Made by a program: the position numbers and the translations under genes. The notes beneath the pieces are model-generated. The model was not told the origin of the DNA. It searched no databases and was given only the letters and a program-made list of their open reading frames with translations. Below are positions 16,911 through 25,238 of a DNA stretch of 64,000 nt, in pieces; position 1 is the stretch's first letter; every line of letters starts with the position of its first letter. The DNA comes from RCIO01 sp965232405 (GTDB taxonomy: Bacteria; Pseudomonadota; Alphaproteobacteria; Rhizobiales; Rhizobiaceae), in the NCBI GenBank assembly GCA_965232405.1, contig OZ246966.1, forward strand, positions 3,100,001 through 3,164,000. The letters run 5' to 3'.

Positions 16911-17001
16911 CGGCACATACACTCCCATTGTCAGGGAATGCGCAGCACGATTTGTGCCAGAAACCGGAAAATGGCCGGCCGGATAGCAGGCAAATGGCTG
17001 C

Positions 17002-18414
17002 TCAGGCAGCCTCGCCGATCAGTTCGTCGATGCGCAGCAGGGGAAGCTGCTCGCAGAAGATAGTGCCCTCGGCAGCAATCGTCTCAGGCGTGGCCGAGAG
17101 GCTGGAGACCGCAGGATCGGTGCCGGCGCGATGGATCGTGGTCCCGATGATCGCCTTGTCGCCTTCGCGCAGCGCGGCCGCCCTCAACTCGCGGGATTGG
17201 GCGATCCGCTGCTGAACCTTGCCTTCAAGCACGGAGTTCAGCACGCCGCCCTCGGCCTCGATGGTCTGGAATTCAGACCAGGCGTTTTCGGCCAGCGTCG
17301 CGGCGAGTTCGTCGATGTCGGATTCGGGCGTTGCAGCGTCTGCCGGCAGGTAAACGCTGCCTTCGTGCGACAGAACCAGCGGCGTGTTGCGCGCTATGCG
17401 CCGCGCCTTCTCGTCGGGCAGGCCGTGTGGCTGCGTGTGCGGGATGACGGATATGGAATCGGCGCCCGCCCTCATGGCCGAGAAACAGGCGACGGTATTG
17501 CGCAGCACGTTGGATTCGGGATCGCGCATCGTCAGCATCCGATACGAGGTTTCGGCGTGGATAACCGATGGCATCTCGGGCACGGAATATTCGTCGAGCA
17601 GCCGAGACCACAGAAGCCGCAGGGCCTTGATCTTGGCGACCGAAACGGCGTGTTCCTGATCGACGCTGACGGCAAATCCGATATGTCCGGCCGCATATAG
17701 AACCGGCTGGCGGGCTTCCTCGAACATGCGCAGATAAGTCTTGGCGGACGCCAGCATGATGCCGAGTTCCTGCTCGGCCGTGGCGCCGGAATTGTGAAAC
17801 ACCCGCCCGTCCGCTTCCAGCAGGATGCCCGGCACGCCAAGCGCGAAAAAGTGAGCCAGCGACTGTGGCATCGAGGCCAGCAACGCCTCGATAGACATGC
17901 GCAGGCGCCCTGTGCCGGCAAAAATCGCCGCAGGGTCGATGCCGAAGGAAATGTCGAGCCGCGAAGGGTCGATCTTGCGCTCGCCCAGAATGCGAACCAG
18001 CCAGTCGACCGAGACCCGGCTTTGCGGATGCAGGTCGAGCCGCAGATGCGTGCGCGCAAGCGGAATGTCAGCAAGCGCTTCGGTCAGTGCTTCGGCGCGG
18101 GCTGGCAGGCCGTAACCGAAACCGTTGGGCGCGCCCTCGAATATGATTGCAATGCCCGAGGCGCCCTGCGCGAGGTCTTCCTGCGCCTGCTTGTTGGCGC
18201 GGCCGGGATCGCGGTCGTCGACGCGCTGTACGATTCGCGGTGCGCGGGGTTGCAGCAATGCGGGCTTCGGCTCGACCGGTTCTTCTGCGGACTTCCGGTC
18301 GTCAGATCGGAAGGCGGCTTCGTCGGAATCGCGCCACACCGCAGTCCCGCCAGCGCGCGACGATTGACGTGCCGGGATTGAACCGCCTTTGGAGCTATGT
18401 GTGGACGAGATCAT
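17002..18414 (-). CDS. Methylmalonyl-CoA mutase small (beta) subunit-like protein
   Basis: 470 residues. The TIM-barrel part is recognisable: PRIVQRVDDRDPGRANKQAQEDLAQGASGIAI, then the ETSYRMLTMRDPESNVLRNTVACFSAMRAGADSISVIPHT block and GLPDEKARRIARNTPLVL. The C-terminal B12-binding domain of the large subunit (DxHxxG) is absent, as in the non-catalytic small subunits of bacterial mutases. No large-subunit gene (mutB/bhbA) is adjacent. The N-terminus is odd: conserved-looking residues lie in another frame just upstream (18414-18458), so the gene may be frameshifted. The start ATG 18414 has GGGAG five bases before it. Confidence 0.75.
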   Translation of the reverse strand: MISSTHSSKGGSIPARQSSRAGGTAVWRDSDEAAFRSDDRKSAEEPVEPKPALLQPRAPRIVQRVDDRDPGRANKQAQEDLAQGASGIAIIFEGAPNGFGYGLPARAEALTEALADIPLARTHLRLDLHPQSRVSVDWLVRILGERKIDPSRLDISFGIDPAAIFAGTGRLRMSIEALLASMPQSLAHFFALGVPGILLEADGRVFHNSGATAEQELGIMLASAKTYLRMFEEARQPVLYAAGHIGFAVSVDQEHAVSVAKIKALRLLWSRLLDEYSVPEMPSVIHAETSYRMLTMRDPESNVLRNTVACFSAMRAGADSISVIPHTQPHGLPDEKARRIARNTPLVLSHEGSVYLPADAATPESDIDELAATLAENAWSEFQTIEAEGGVLNSVLEGKVQQRIAQSRELRAAALREGDKAIIGTTIHRAGTDPAVSSLSATPETIAAEGTIFCEQLPLLRIDELIGEAA

Positions 18415-18458
18415 CAAAACTCCCATTCCGCCGCATCGGCAGGCAGCGCCGGGAACAT
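18414..18458 (-). other. 14-codon frame that looks like the displaced N-terminus of the mutase gene
   Basis: The frame reads MFPALPADAAEWEF and stops with TGA, whose A is the first base of the mutase ATG (TGATG). The FPxxPADAxEW pattern resembles the usual N-terminus of methylmalonyl-CoA mutase small subunits. Removing one T from the following TTTT run would extend it to EWEFDDLVHT. It is either a decayed 5' end or a small coupled leader peptide. Confidence 0.4.
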
Positions 18459-18467
18459 GTCGGATGG

Positions 18468-18489
18468 CGCGGGTTAAGTTGAACCCGCG
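18468..18489. promoter_or_regulatory. Inverted repeat between mutase and HerA-like genes
   Basis: Arms CGCGGGTT and AACCCGCG with a 6-base spacer, 10 bases upstream of the 14-codon frame. In the 309-base gap 18415-18723 I see this repeat, the displaced frame and no further gene. It may act as an operator for the minus-strand mutase gene or for the plus-strand ATPase gene. Confidence 0.4.
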
Positions 18490-18723
18490 GGCCATTTCTG
18501 CAGTGTCCCGCCCGCATGCGTGGCCTGCACTTCGGACATTACGGGCACTGCGCCGATGCCGCAATCGCGAAGTGTGTCACATCGCATCAAAGATTGTGCT
18601 TCGGTCAACAGGTCGTTGCATTCAGGTCACGAGCGGCCGCAAGCCGCCGGCATTGTCGTGCAGCGCAGGGCTGACTATAGGAGAGCTTCGACCGCCCGGA
18701 CCGATCAAAGCCGCGAGACACGC

Positions 18724-20304
18724 ATGAGCGAGAACCCGAGCCTCTTCATCGGGGCAAGCCGCAAGCCCGACGACAGCTACCAGCAGCCGGAGGAATTGCT
18801 TCTCAAATATGCAAACCGGCACGGCATCGTGACCGGCGCCACCGGCACGGGCAAGACGGTCACGCTGCAAGTGCTCTCAGAGGGATTTTCCAACGCCGGC
18901 GTTCCGGTGTTCTGCGCCGACGTAAAGGGCGATCTGAGCGGCATCGCGGTAATGGGCGAGGAAAAGGACTTCCTCACCGCGCGTGCAGAGACGATCAAGC
19001 TCGATCCTTACGCGATGCAGGAGTTCCCGGTCATTTTCTGGGACCTGTTCGGTGAAAAGGGTCATCCGATCCGAACCACCGTCTCCGAGATGGGGCCGCT
19101 GCTTCTGTCCAGGCTGATGAACCTTAGCGAGGCGCAGGAAGGTGTGATGAACATCGCCTTCCGCATCGCCGACGAAGAAGGCCTGCTACTGCTGGATATG
19201 AAGGATCTGCAGGCGCTACTGGCGAATGTTTCCGAACGATCGAAGGAAATCAGCGCGCGGTTCGGCAATGTGTCGAAACAGTCGGTAGGCGCGATCCAGC
19301 GTTCGCTTCTGATTCTTGAGGATCAGGGCGGCGAACACTTCTTCGGCGAACCGGCGCTGAAGATCTCAGACATCATGCGCACCACGCCGGACGGACGAGG
19401 CGCCATCAGCGTTCTTGCCGCCGACAAGCTGATGATGAACCCGCGCCTCTACGCCACCTTCCTGTTATGGCTGTTGTCGGAGCTGTTCGAGGAGTTGCCG
19501 GAAGTGGGCGACCCCGACAAACCGCGGCTGGTTTTCTTCTTCGATGAGGCTCACCTGTTGTTCGACGAAGCTCCGCCGGCGCTGATCGAGCGTGTGGAGC
19601 AGGTTGTGCGTCTGATCCGGTCCAAGGGTGTCGGGGTCTTCTTTGTGACCCAGAACCCGCTCGATGTGCCCGATACGGTGCTTTCCCAGCTTGGCAATCG
19701 CGTTCAGCACGCACTGCGCGCTTATACGCCGCGCGAGGAAAAGGCGGTGCGAACAGCAGCCGACACGTTCCGGCCGAACCCTGATTTCGACACGTTCGAG
19801 ACGATCACCCAGCTTGGCGTCGGAGAGGCGCTGGTGTCCACGCTGCAGGCGAAGGGCGTGCCGTCGGTCGTCCAGCGCACGCTCATTCGCCCGCCATCGT
19901 CACGCATGGGCCCGATCTCGGATGAGGAACGGCGCAAGATCATGGCGGTAAGCCCGGTCGCTGCCCAGTACGACGAGACGATTGACCGCGAATCGGCATT
20001 TGAGCTGCTTCAAAAGCGCGCCGAAGCAGCTGCCAAGGCGGAAGAGGAAGAGCGGCTTCGCGAGGACCGGGGAGAGCGCGACGACGACCAGCAGGAGCGC
20101 CGAACGCGCAGCGGCTGGACGCTTCCCGATTTCGGCGATGACAACCGCTCAAGCCGAACGAGAAGCCGGACCACGCGCAGCCGCAGCTCCAACAGGCAAT
20201 CGGCGACGGAGGCGGCAATCAAGTCGATGCTGCGGGCCATGGGCACACAGCTCGGACGCGCGCTGGTGCGCGGTATTCTCGGCAGTCTGAAACGCGGCCG
20301 CTAG
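18724..20304 (+). CDS. HerA-like ATPase of the DUF853 (YjgR) family
   Basis: 526 residues. Walker A GATGTGKT at residues 38-45, Walker B LVFFFDEAHLLF near 275, followed by an arginine-rich, low-complexity tail (about 445-500: EEEERLREDRGERDDDQ, RSRTTRSRSSNR). The helicase HerA-like C-terminal family (DUF853) is a cytoplasmic FtsK/HerA-type P-loop ATPase whose function is still undefined; the neighbouring context gives no clue. The frame is open further upstream, but ATG 18724 begins the conserved MSENPSLFIGAS sequence, so I choose it. The gene is monocistronic and convergent with the transpeptidase gene (12-base gap). Confidence 0.88.
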   Translation: MSENPSLFIGASRKPDDSYQQPEELLLKYANRHGIVTGATGTGKTVTLQVLSEGFSNAGVPVFCADVKGDLSGIAVMGEEKDFLTARAETIKLDPYAMQEFPVIFWDLFGEKGHPIRTTVSEMGPLLLSRLMNLSEAQEGVMNIAFRIADEEGLLLLDMKDLQALLANVSERSKEISARFGNVSKQSVGAIQRSLLILEDQGGEHFFGEPALKISDIMRTTPDGRGAISVLAADKLMMNPRLYATFLLWLLSELFEELPEVGDPDKPRLVFFFDEAHLLFDEAPPALIERVEQVVRLIRSKGVGVFFVTQNPLDVPDTVLSQLGNRVQHALRAYTPREEKAVRTAADTFRPNPDFDTFETITQLGVGEALVSTLQAKGVPSVVQRTLIRPPSSRMGPISDEERRKIMAVSPVAAQYDETIDRESAFELLQKRAEAAAKAEEEERLREDRGERDDDQQERRTRSGWTLPDFGDDNRSSRTRSRTTRSRSSNRQSATEAAIKSMLRAMGTQLGRALVRGILGSLKRGR

Positions 20305-20316
20305 GTTGGCGAGGCC

Positions 20317-21036
20317 TTAGGCGACTCCTGAACCAACGCCGGCCCCCACAACAATGGGCGAGCCGTTCTTGACGCGATCATAGAGGTCGATCACGTCCTG
20401 GTTGATCATTCGCACGCAGCCGGACGAGACCGACTTGCCGATGGACCACCATTCGGGCGAGCCGTGGACGCGATAGAGTGTGTCTACGCCGTCCTGGAAG
20501 ATGTAGTGCGCGCGCGCGCCAAGCGGGTTGTCGAGGCCGGGGGGCATGCCGCCATTGGCCGCGCTGTACTTCTCCAACTCCGGCTTGCGAAGGATCATCT
20601 CCTCCGGCGGAGTCCAAGTCGGCCATTTCCGCTTCCACTGGATGACGGCGTCACCGGACCACTCGAATCCGGCACGTCCCAGGCCGACGCCGTAGCGCAT
20701 GGCGCGTCCATTGGCCTGCACCAGATAGAGGAAGTGAGCCGACGTATCGACGACCACCGTGCCGGGCGCACGCCCGGTCGGGTCTCGCACTTCCTGCCGG
20801 TAGTAGCGCGGATCGAGCTTCTCGATCGGAACGGCGGGGATTACATATCCGCTGTCGACCATCTCGCCATACATCGCGCGGGCGCCAAGGTCGGTTGGCG
20901 GCGGCGGTGGCGGCTCAGGAGGCGGCGCGCGTCGCGTCGAGCAACCGGCAACGACCAGCGACATAGCGCCGGCAGCTGATGCTCCGAGAAATCCGCGCCG
21001 CGTGAGCGGCGCACGGTGATCATCAATATGCGGCAT
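20317..21036 (-). CDS. L,D-transpeptidase (YkuD family), Tat lipoprotein
   Basis: 239 residues. The N-terminus has both a twin-arginine motif (LTRRGFLGAS) and a lipobox (LVVAGC), so it should be a Tat-exported lipoprotein, followed by a proline-rich linker (PPPEPPPPPP). The YkuD catalytic block near the C-terminus reads HGSPEWWSIGKSVSSGCVRM with nucleophile Cys207 and its upstream His. It should form 3-3 crosslinks in peptidoglycan or attach outer-membrane proteins to it, acting in the periplasm. A GGGAA site precedes the start. Confidence 0.92.
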   Translation of the reverse strand: MPHIDDHRAPLTRRGFLGASAAGAMSLVVAGCSTRRAPPPEPPPPPPTDLGARAMYGEMVDSGYVIPAVPIEKLDPRYYRQEVRDPTGRAPGTVVVDTSAHFLYLVQANGRAMRYGVGLGRAGFEWSGDAVIQWKRKWPTWTPPEEMILRKPELEKYSAANGGMPPGLDNPLGARAHYIFQDGVDTLYRVHGSPEWWSIGKSVSSGCVRMINQDVIDLYDRVKNGSPIVVGAGVGSGVA

Positions 21037-21201
21037 CTGTTCCCGTCTCTGATATGCGGATGAAGGTTCGCGTATTCACAGCGCGCCCCTGCCATCCCCA
21101 AGAGTCACCGGCGAGTTTGCCGGAATCATGGTGAATGAATTGCTAAGAGGATCGAAGGAAGCGCGGTCGGCGCGACATTCGGCTGTCCCACATGCTTGTT
21201 G

Positions 21202-21876
21202 TCAGGTCGAAACCAGCCCGTCCAGCGACGGCAGGATCAGTTCCGGCTGGAGGTCGCGATACTCGTCAGGCTGGCTTGTCCGGTTGATCCACACGGTGCG
21301 GAAGCCGAACTTCGTTGCGCCGGCTATGTCCCAGCGGTTCGAGGACTGGAAGGAGATCTTCGACGGATAGAGCCGCCATGTCGTCGTAACCAGTTCGTAG
21401 ACTGCCGGCTCGGTCTTGAAGCGACGAAGACTGTCGACCGAGAACACTTCGTCAATGACAGGTTCGAGTGCGGCTGAGCGGACGGCCGCCTCCAGCATCG
21501 CCGGCGAACCGTTCGACAGGATGGCCACACGCGCGCCCTCAGCCTTCAGCGTGCGCAGTATCGCCGGCACTTCCGGGTAGCAGTCGAGCTGCCAATAAGC
21601 GTCGAGCAGCTTCTGCCTGAGCGACTGGTCGGCGCTCGGCACCTTGGCGAACGCGAAATCCAGCGCCTGTTCGGTCAGTGCCCAGAAATCCTCATACGCA
21701 CCCATCAGCGTACGGACCCAGGAATATTCGAGCTGCTTGGCACGCCAGATTTCCGAAAGCTGCTGGCCGTCCGGACCGATCTCGCCGGCAAACCGGCGCA
21801 CCGCCGCATGGACGTCGAACAGCGTGCCATAGGCATCGAAGACGTATGCTGAATGGGAGAGGGAGGTACTTGCCAT
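21202..21876 (-). CDS. Haloacid dehalogenase, type II
   Basis: 224 residues of the HAD superfamily. Nucleophile Asp in VFDAYGTLFDV near the start, motif II LSNGSPAML, motif III Lys in KTEPAVYEL, and SSNRWDIAGA near residue 175 match L-2-haloacid dehalogenases, in which the active-site Asp attacks the halogenated carbon. The natural substrate may be another small halo- or phospho-acid. Start: ATG 21876 (MASTSLSH) is preferred over the in-frame upstream codon at 21915 because the conserved fold begins about 10 residues after it; neither has a strong ribosome site. It is divergent from ilvE. Confidence 0.85.
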   Translation of the reverse strand: MASTSLSHSAYVFDAYGTLFDVHAAVRRFAGEIGPDGQQLSEIWRAKQLEYSWVRTLMGAYEDFWALTEQALDFAFAKVPSADQSLRQKLLDAYWQLDCYPEVPAILRTLKAEGARVAILSNGSPAMLEAAVRSAALEPVIDEVFSVDSLRRFKTEPAVYELVTTTWRLYPSKISFQSSNRWDIAGATKFGFRTVWINRTSQPDEYRDLQPELILPSLDGLVST

Positions 21877-22015
21877 GACAATTGAGGTTGAAGCGCAACG
21901 GCCAGCGGCGGTCAAGGCGGTCTGGCATCATCAATTCCGCTGAGCCGGCAATTGACGCGAGGCGTGAAAGCCTCTTCGATGCTCGTCGATCAATATTTTC
22001 GGGATACATGCCGCC

Positions 22016-22882
22016 ATGAGCCTTGCGACCGCCGCGCCAACCACGACCTGGACCTATGTCGAAGGCGACTGGTACGACGGCAATGTTGCGGTGATCGGCC
22101 CGCGAAGCCACGCCATGTGGCTGGGGTCGAGCGTTTTTGACGGCGCGCGCTGGTTCGAGGGCGTGGCGCCGGATCTCGATCTGCATTGTCAGCGCGTCAA
22201 CGCTTCCGCCACGGCGCTCGGCCTCAAGCCGACGATGGGTGTCGAGGAAATGGTCGCGCTCACCTGGGATGGGCTGAAGAAGTTCGACGGCGAAACGGCT
22301 GTCTATATCCGGCCGATGTATTGGGCCGAAGCCGGCGGCTATATGGGTGTTCCGGCCGATCCGGAATCGACCCGCTTTTGCCTTTGCCTCTACGAAGCCC
22401 CGATGATCATGCCGACCGGCTTTTCGGTGACTGTCTCGCCATTCCGCAGGCCTTCGATCGAGACCATGCCGACCAACGCCAAGGCGGGTTGCCTGTATCC
22501 AAACAACGGACGCGCAATGATCGACGCCAAGATGCGTGGCTTCGACAATGCGCTGGTGCTGGACATGCTGGGCAATGTTGCGGAGACGGGTTCGTCCAAC
22601 ATATTCATGGTGAAGGACGGTGTTGCCATGACGCCGGCGCCAAACGGCACTTTTCTGTCCGGCATCACCCGCTCGCGCGTGATCAAGCTGCTCAGGGAAT
22701 CGGGCGTCGAGGTTCAGGAGAAGACGCTGCGTGTGCAGGACTTTCTCGATGCCGATGAGGTCTTCTCGACTGGCAATCACTCAAAGGTGGTGCCGATCAC
22801 CCGGGTCGAGGATCGTCACCTGCAGGCAGGGCCGGTCGCCAAGAAGGCGCGCGAACTCTATTGGGAGTGGGCGCTGGGCTGA
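22016..22882 (+). CDS. ilvE: Branched-chain amino acid aminotransferase (class IV)
   Basis: 288 residues of the class IV PLP aminotransferases. The PLP lysine is in TNAKAGCLYPNNGRAM (about residue 158), and ETGSSNIFMVKDG plus FLSGITRSRVIKLL are the family phosphate-binding signatures. Expected role: last step of leucine, isoleucine and valine synthesis. The gene stands alone; D-amino-acid aminotransferase is a possible alternative within the fold, but length and motifs favour IlvE. Confidence 0.85.
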   Translation: MSLATAAPTTTWTYVEGDWYDGNVAVIGPRSHAMWLGSSVFDGARWFEGVAPDLDLHCQRVNASATALGLKPTMGVEEMVALTWDGLKKFDGETAVYIRPMYWAEAGGYMGVPADPESTRFCLCLYEAPMIMPTGFSVTVSPFRRPSIETMPTNAKAGCLYPNNGRAMIDAKMRGFDNALVLDMLGNVAETGSSNIFMVKDGVAMTPAPNGTFLSGITRSRVIKLLRESGVEVQEKTLRVQDFLDADEVFSTGNHSKVVPITRVEDRHLQAGPVAKKARELYWEWALG

Positions 22883-23037
22883 TTGACGTTTCGCGGAACG
22901 AAGTTCGCGGTCCGCGGGTCTGTAAATCGCCAATCCGAGGCCTTATTTTGTAGTTGGAGTTGACGCGGGGCATGGCTGGCCATAGGCCATGCGCGCCCTG
23001 CAAATTGTCCTGACGAAATCAGAAGGGAGCCCCCAAC

Positions 23038-23640
23038 ATGGCTTTTGAACTTCCCGATCTTCCTTATGACTACGAGGCGCTTCAGCCTTTCATGTCCAAG
23101 GAAACCCTCGAATTCCACCACGACAAGCACCATAAGGCCTATGTCGACAACGGCAACAAGCTGGCCGAGGAAGCCGGCATGTCCGGCAAGTCGCTTGAGG
23201 ACATTGTGCGGGAATCGCACGGCAAGAACCCCGGCCTCTTCAACAATGCAGCTCAGCACTACAACCACGTCCATTTCTGGAAGTGGATGAAGAAGCGCGG
23301 CGGCGGAAAGAGCCTGCCCGGCAAGCTGCAGGCCGCCTTCGACAGCGATCTCGGCGGATACGACAAGTTCAAGGCCGACTTCCAGACCGCCGGTGCAACG
23401 CAGTTTGGCTCAGGCTGGGCCTGGGTTGCGGTCAAGAACGGCAAGCTTGAGATCATGAAGACGCCGAACGGCGAGAACCCGCTCGTTCATGGCGCGACGC
23501 CGATCCTCGGCGTCGATGTATGGGAGCATTCCTACTACATCGACTATCGCAACGCGCGGCCGAAATATCTCGAGGCGTTCGTCGACAGCCTGATCAATTG
23601 GGATTACGTGCTCGAACTTTACGAGCAGGCGGCCGCCTGA
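23038..23640 (+). CDS. sodB: Superoxide dismutase, iron type
   Basis: 200 residues. Metal ligands are visible: His27-region HHDKHHKAYVD, His in QHYNHVHFW, and DVWEHSYYIDYRNARPKYLE with the Asp and His ligands. The outer-sphere Gln in NNAAQ is at the position used by Fe-SODs (in Mn-SODs a Gln comes from the C-terminal half), so I read it as iron or cambialistic. It has no signal peptide and acts in the cytoplasm. An AGAAGGGAG ribosome site precedes the ATG, and a strong terminator follows at 23671. Confidence 0.94.
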   Translation: MAFELPDLPYDYEALQPFMSKETLEFHHDKHHKAYVDNGNKLAEEAGMSGKSLEDIVRESHGKNPGLFNNAAQHYNHVHFWKWMKKRGGGKSLPGKLQAAFDSDLGGYDKFKADFQTAGATQFGSGWAWVAVKNGKLEIMKTPNGENPLVHGATPILGVDVWEHSYYIDYRNARPKYLEAFVDSLINWDYVLELYEQAAA

Positions 23641-23670
23641 GTTCGGCGACGCCCAAACGGCATCGAAGGA

Positions 23671-23698
23671 AGCCCCGGTTCGCCGGGGCTTTTCTTTT
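23671..23698 (+). terminator. Rho-independent terminator after sodB
   Basis: Stem AGCCCCGG / CCGGGGCT with a TTCG tetraloop, followed by TTTCTTTT. It lies 31 bases after the sodB stop. Confidence 0.92.
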
Positions 23699-23859
23699 GG
23701 GCTCTGGCGGTGCGCAGGCCAATAATATGACTGAAATCATCAGGTTGGATAACGGAAGAGTGATTCCGAATTAGCCCTTCGTGACTTTCGAACGCAGCAC
23801 GATGCGACATGATCAAGGTCCCGCGCGAAGCGGTTAGCCACGAACCACGGAGTCATTTG

Positions 23860-24288
23860 ATGAAGTTTTTCGCCATTGCCGCCTCGGCCCTGTTGCTGGG
23901 GGCGACTGTTGCTTCCGCCGATCCCGTTGAAGACCGTCAGGCACTTATGAAAGAGCGTGGCGCACAGATGCAGGTGCTCGTGCCGATGGCGCAGGAAAAG
24001 GTGCCATTCGATGCCGCTGCTGCGATGGCTGCGCTTGAGACACTTGCGGCCAACGCGGCATCGGTTGATGTCGAAGCGCTGTGGCCGGACGGCAGTACGG
24101 GCGGCAAGAACGATACCGCGCCTGCCGCATGGGAGAATTGGGACGAGTTCGTCGCTGCCCATGAAAAGTACGAGGCCGACACCGCGGCTGCAGTGGCAGC
24201 CAATCCTCAGGATCTCGACTCGTTCAAGCCTGTCTTTGGGGCGGTCGCGTCGAACTGCGGTTCCTGCCACGAAGCCTACCGGCTCTAG
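23860..24288 (+). CDS. Cytochrome c' (c556 type)
   Basis: 142 residues. A Sec signal peptide (KFFAIAASALLLGATVASA) precedes a four-helix-bundle region, and the single heme-binding motif CGSCHEAYR sits at the very C-terminus, the arrangement of class II cytochromes c. It should be periplasmic and may bind NO or serve as an electron carrier. Start ATG 23860 has GGAG nine bases upstream; the frame is open further upstream but without signal-like sequence. The diheme cytochrome gene follows 23 bases later, so the two are probably co-transcribed. Confidence 0.9.
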   Translation: MKFFAIAASALLLGATVASADPVEDRQALMKERGAQMQVLVPMAQEKVPFDAAAAMAALETLAANAASVDVEALWPDGSTGGKNDTAPAAWENWDEFVAAHEKYEADTAAAVAANPQDLDSFKPVFGAVASNCGSCHEAYRL

Positions 24289-24311
24289 CCTGGGAAGCGA
24301 ATCTCATTACA

Positions 24312-25238
24312 ATGCCGCGCATGCGGATGTTGATTGCAGGGGCGGTCGTTCTGGCCGCCCTTGGCGCGATAGCGGCCTGGTTCCTTTCTGCGCCAAAACC
24401 ATTGCCGGCGGATGCGATCGCTACGGTTTCCGATGGAGCGGAGAGCCGGGGAGAGAGGATTTTCTGGGCAGGCGGGTGCGCGTCCTGTCATGCCGTCCCG
24501 AAGGCCGAGGGCGATGCGCGGCTTGAAATGGCCGGCGGCCTGGAACTGGCAACGCCTTTCGGCACCTTTGTGGCGCCCAACATTTCCAGCCATGAAACAG
24601 ACGGCATCGGTTCGTGGTCACTCGAGGATTTTGCCAACGCCATGCAGCGTGGCATCTCGCCCGACGGCGCCCACTACTACCCGGCATTTCCGTTTGCCTC
24701 TTACGCGCGCATGACGCCGGCAGACATTGCCGATCTTTATGTGTTTATGCGCACGCTGCCTTCGGTGGAAGGTGCGGCGCCGCCGCATCAGGTCGGCTTT
24801 CCGTTCAATGTTCGCCGCGCGCTGGGGCTGTGGAAATTGCTCTATTTCCGCGACGAACCGGTGGTCGCACTGGCTGACGATGCACCGGAAGCTGCGAAGC
24901 TCGGCAAATATCTGGTCGAGGGGCCGGGTCATTGCGGCGAGTGCCATACGCCGCGCGACATGTTTGGCGGCACGCAATACGGCAAGTGGCTCTCGGGCGC
25001 TGCTGCCGCCACAGGTGAGGGGACGATCCCCAACATCACCCCGGGCGGAGATGTGGGCGGCTGGTCGGAAGACGAAATCGCCGAATATTTGCAAAGCGGC
25101 TTCACGCCTGACTTCGATTCGGCCGGCGGGGAGATGGCGTCTGTCATCAGGAACCTCGCCAACCTTGAGCCTGCCGATCGCGAGGCGATTGCGGCTTATC
25201 TCAAGCTGGTCCCTGAACTTCCTGACGGGCACCCGTGA
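24312..25238 (+). CDS. Membrane-anchored diheme cytochrome c
   Basis: 308 residues. One N-terminal transmembrane helix (about residues 5-26) anchors a periplasmic part with two heme sites, CASCH (about 56) and CGECH (about 208), each followed by its own class I cytochrome fold. PNISS/PNITPGG sequences after each heme site and the LYVFMRTLPSV motif are typical of diheme cytochrome c subunits that accept electrons from dehydrogenases. Its partner dehydrogenase is not adjacent. The last 38 bases overlap the convergent oligopeptidase gene. Confidence 0.88.
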   Translation: MPRMRMLIAGAVVLAALGAIAAWFLSAPKPLPADAIATVSDGAESRGERIFWAGGCASCHAVPKAEGDARLEMAGGLELATPFGTFVAPNISSHETDGIGSWSLEDFANAMQRGISPDGAHYYPAFPFASYARMTPADIADLYVFMRTLPSVEGAAPPHQVGFPFNVRRALGLWKLLYFRDEPVVALADDAPEAAKLGKYLVEGPGHCGECHTPRDMFGGTQYGKWLSGAAAATGEGTIPNITPGGDVGGWSEDEIAEYLQSGFTPDFDSAGGEMASVIRNLANLEPADREAIAAYLKLVPELPDGHP

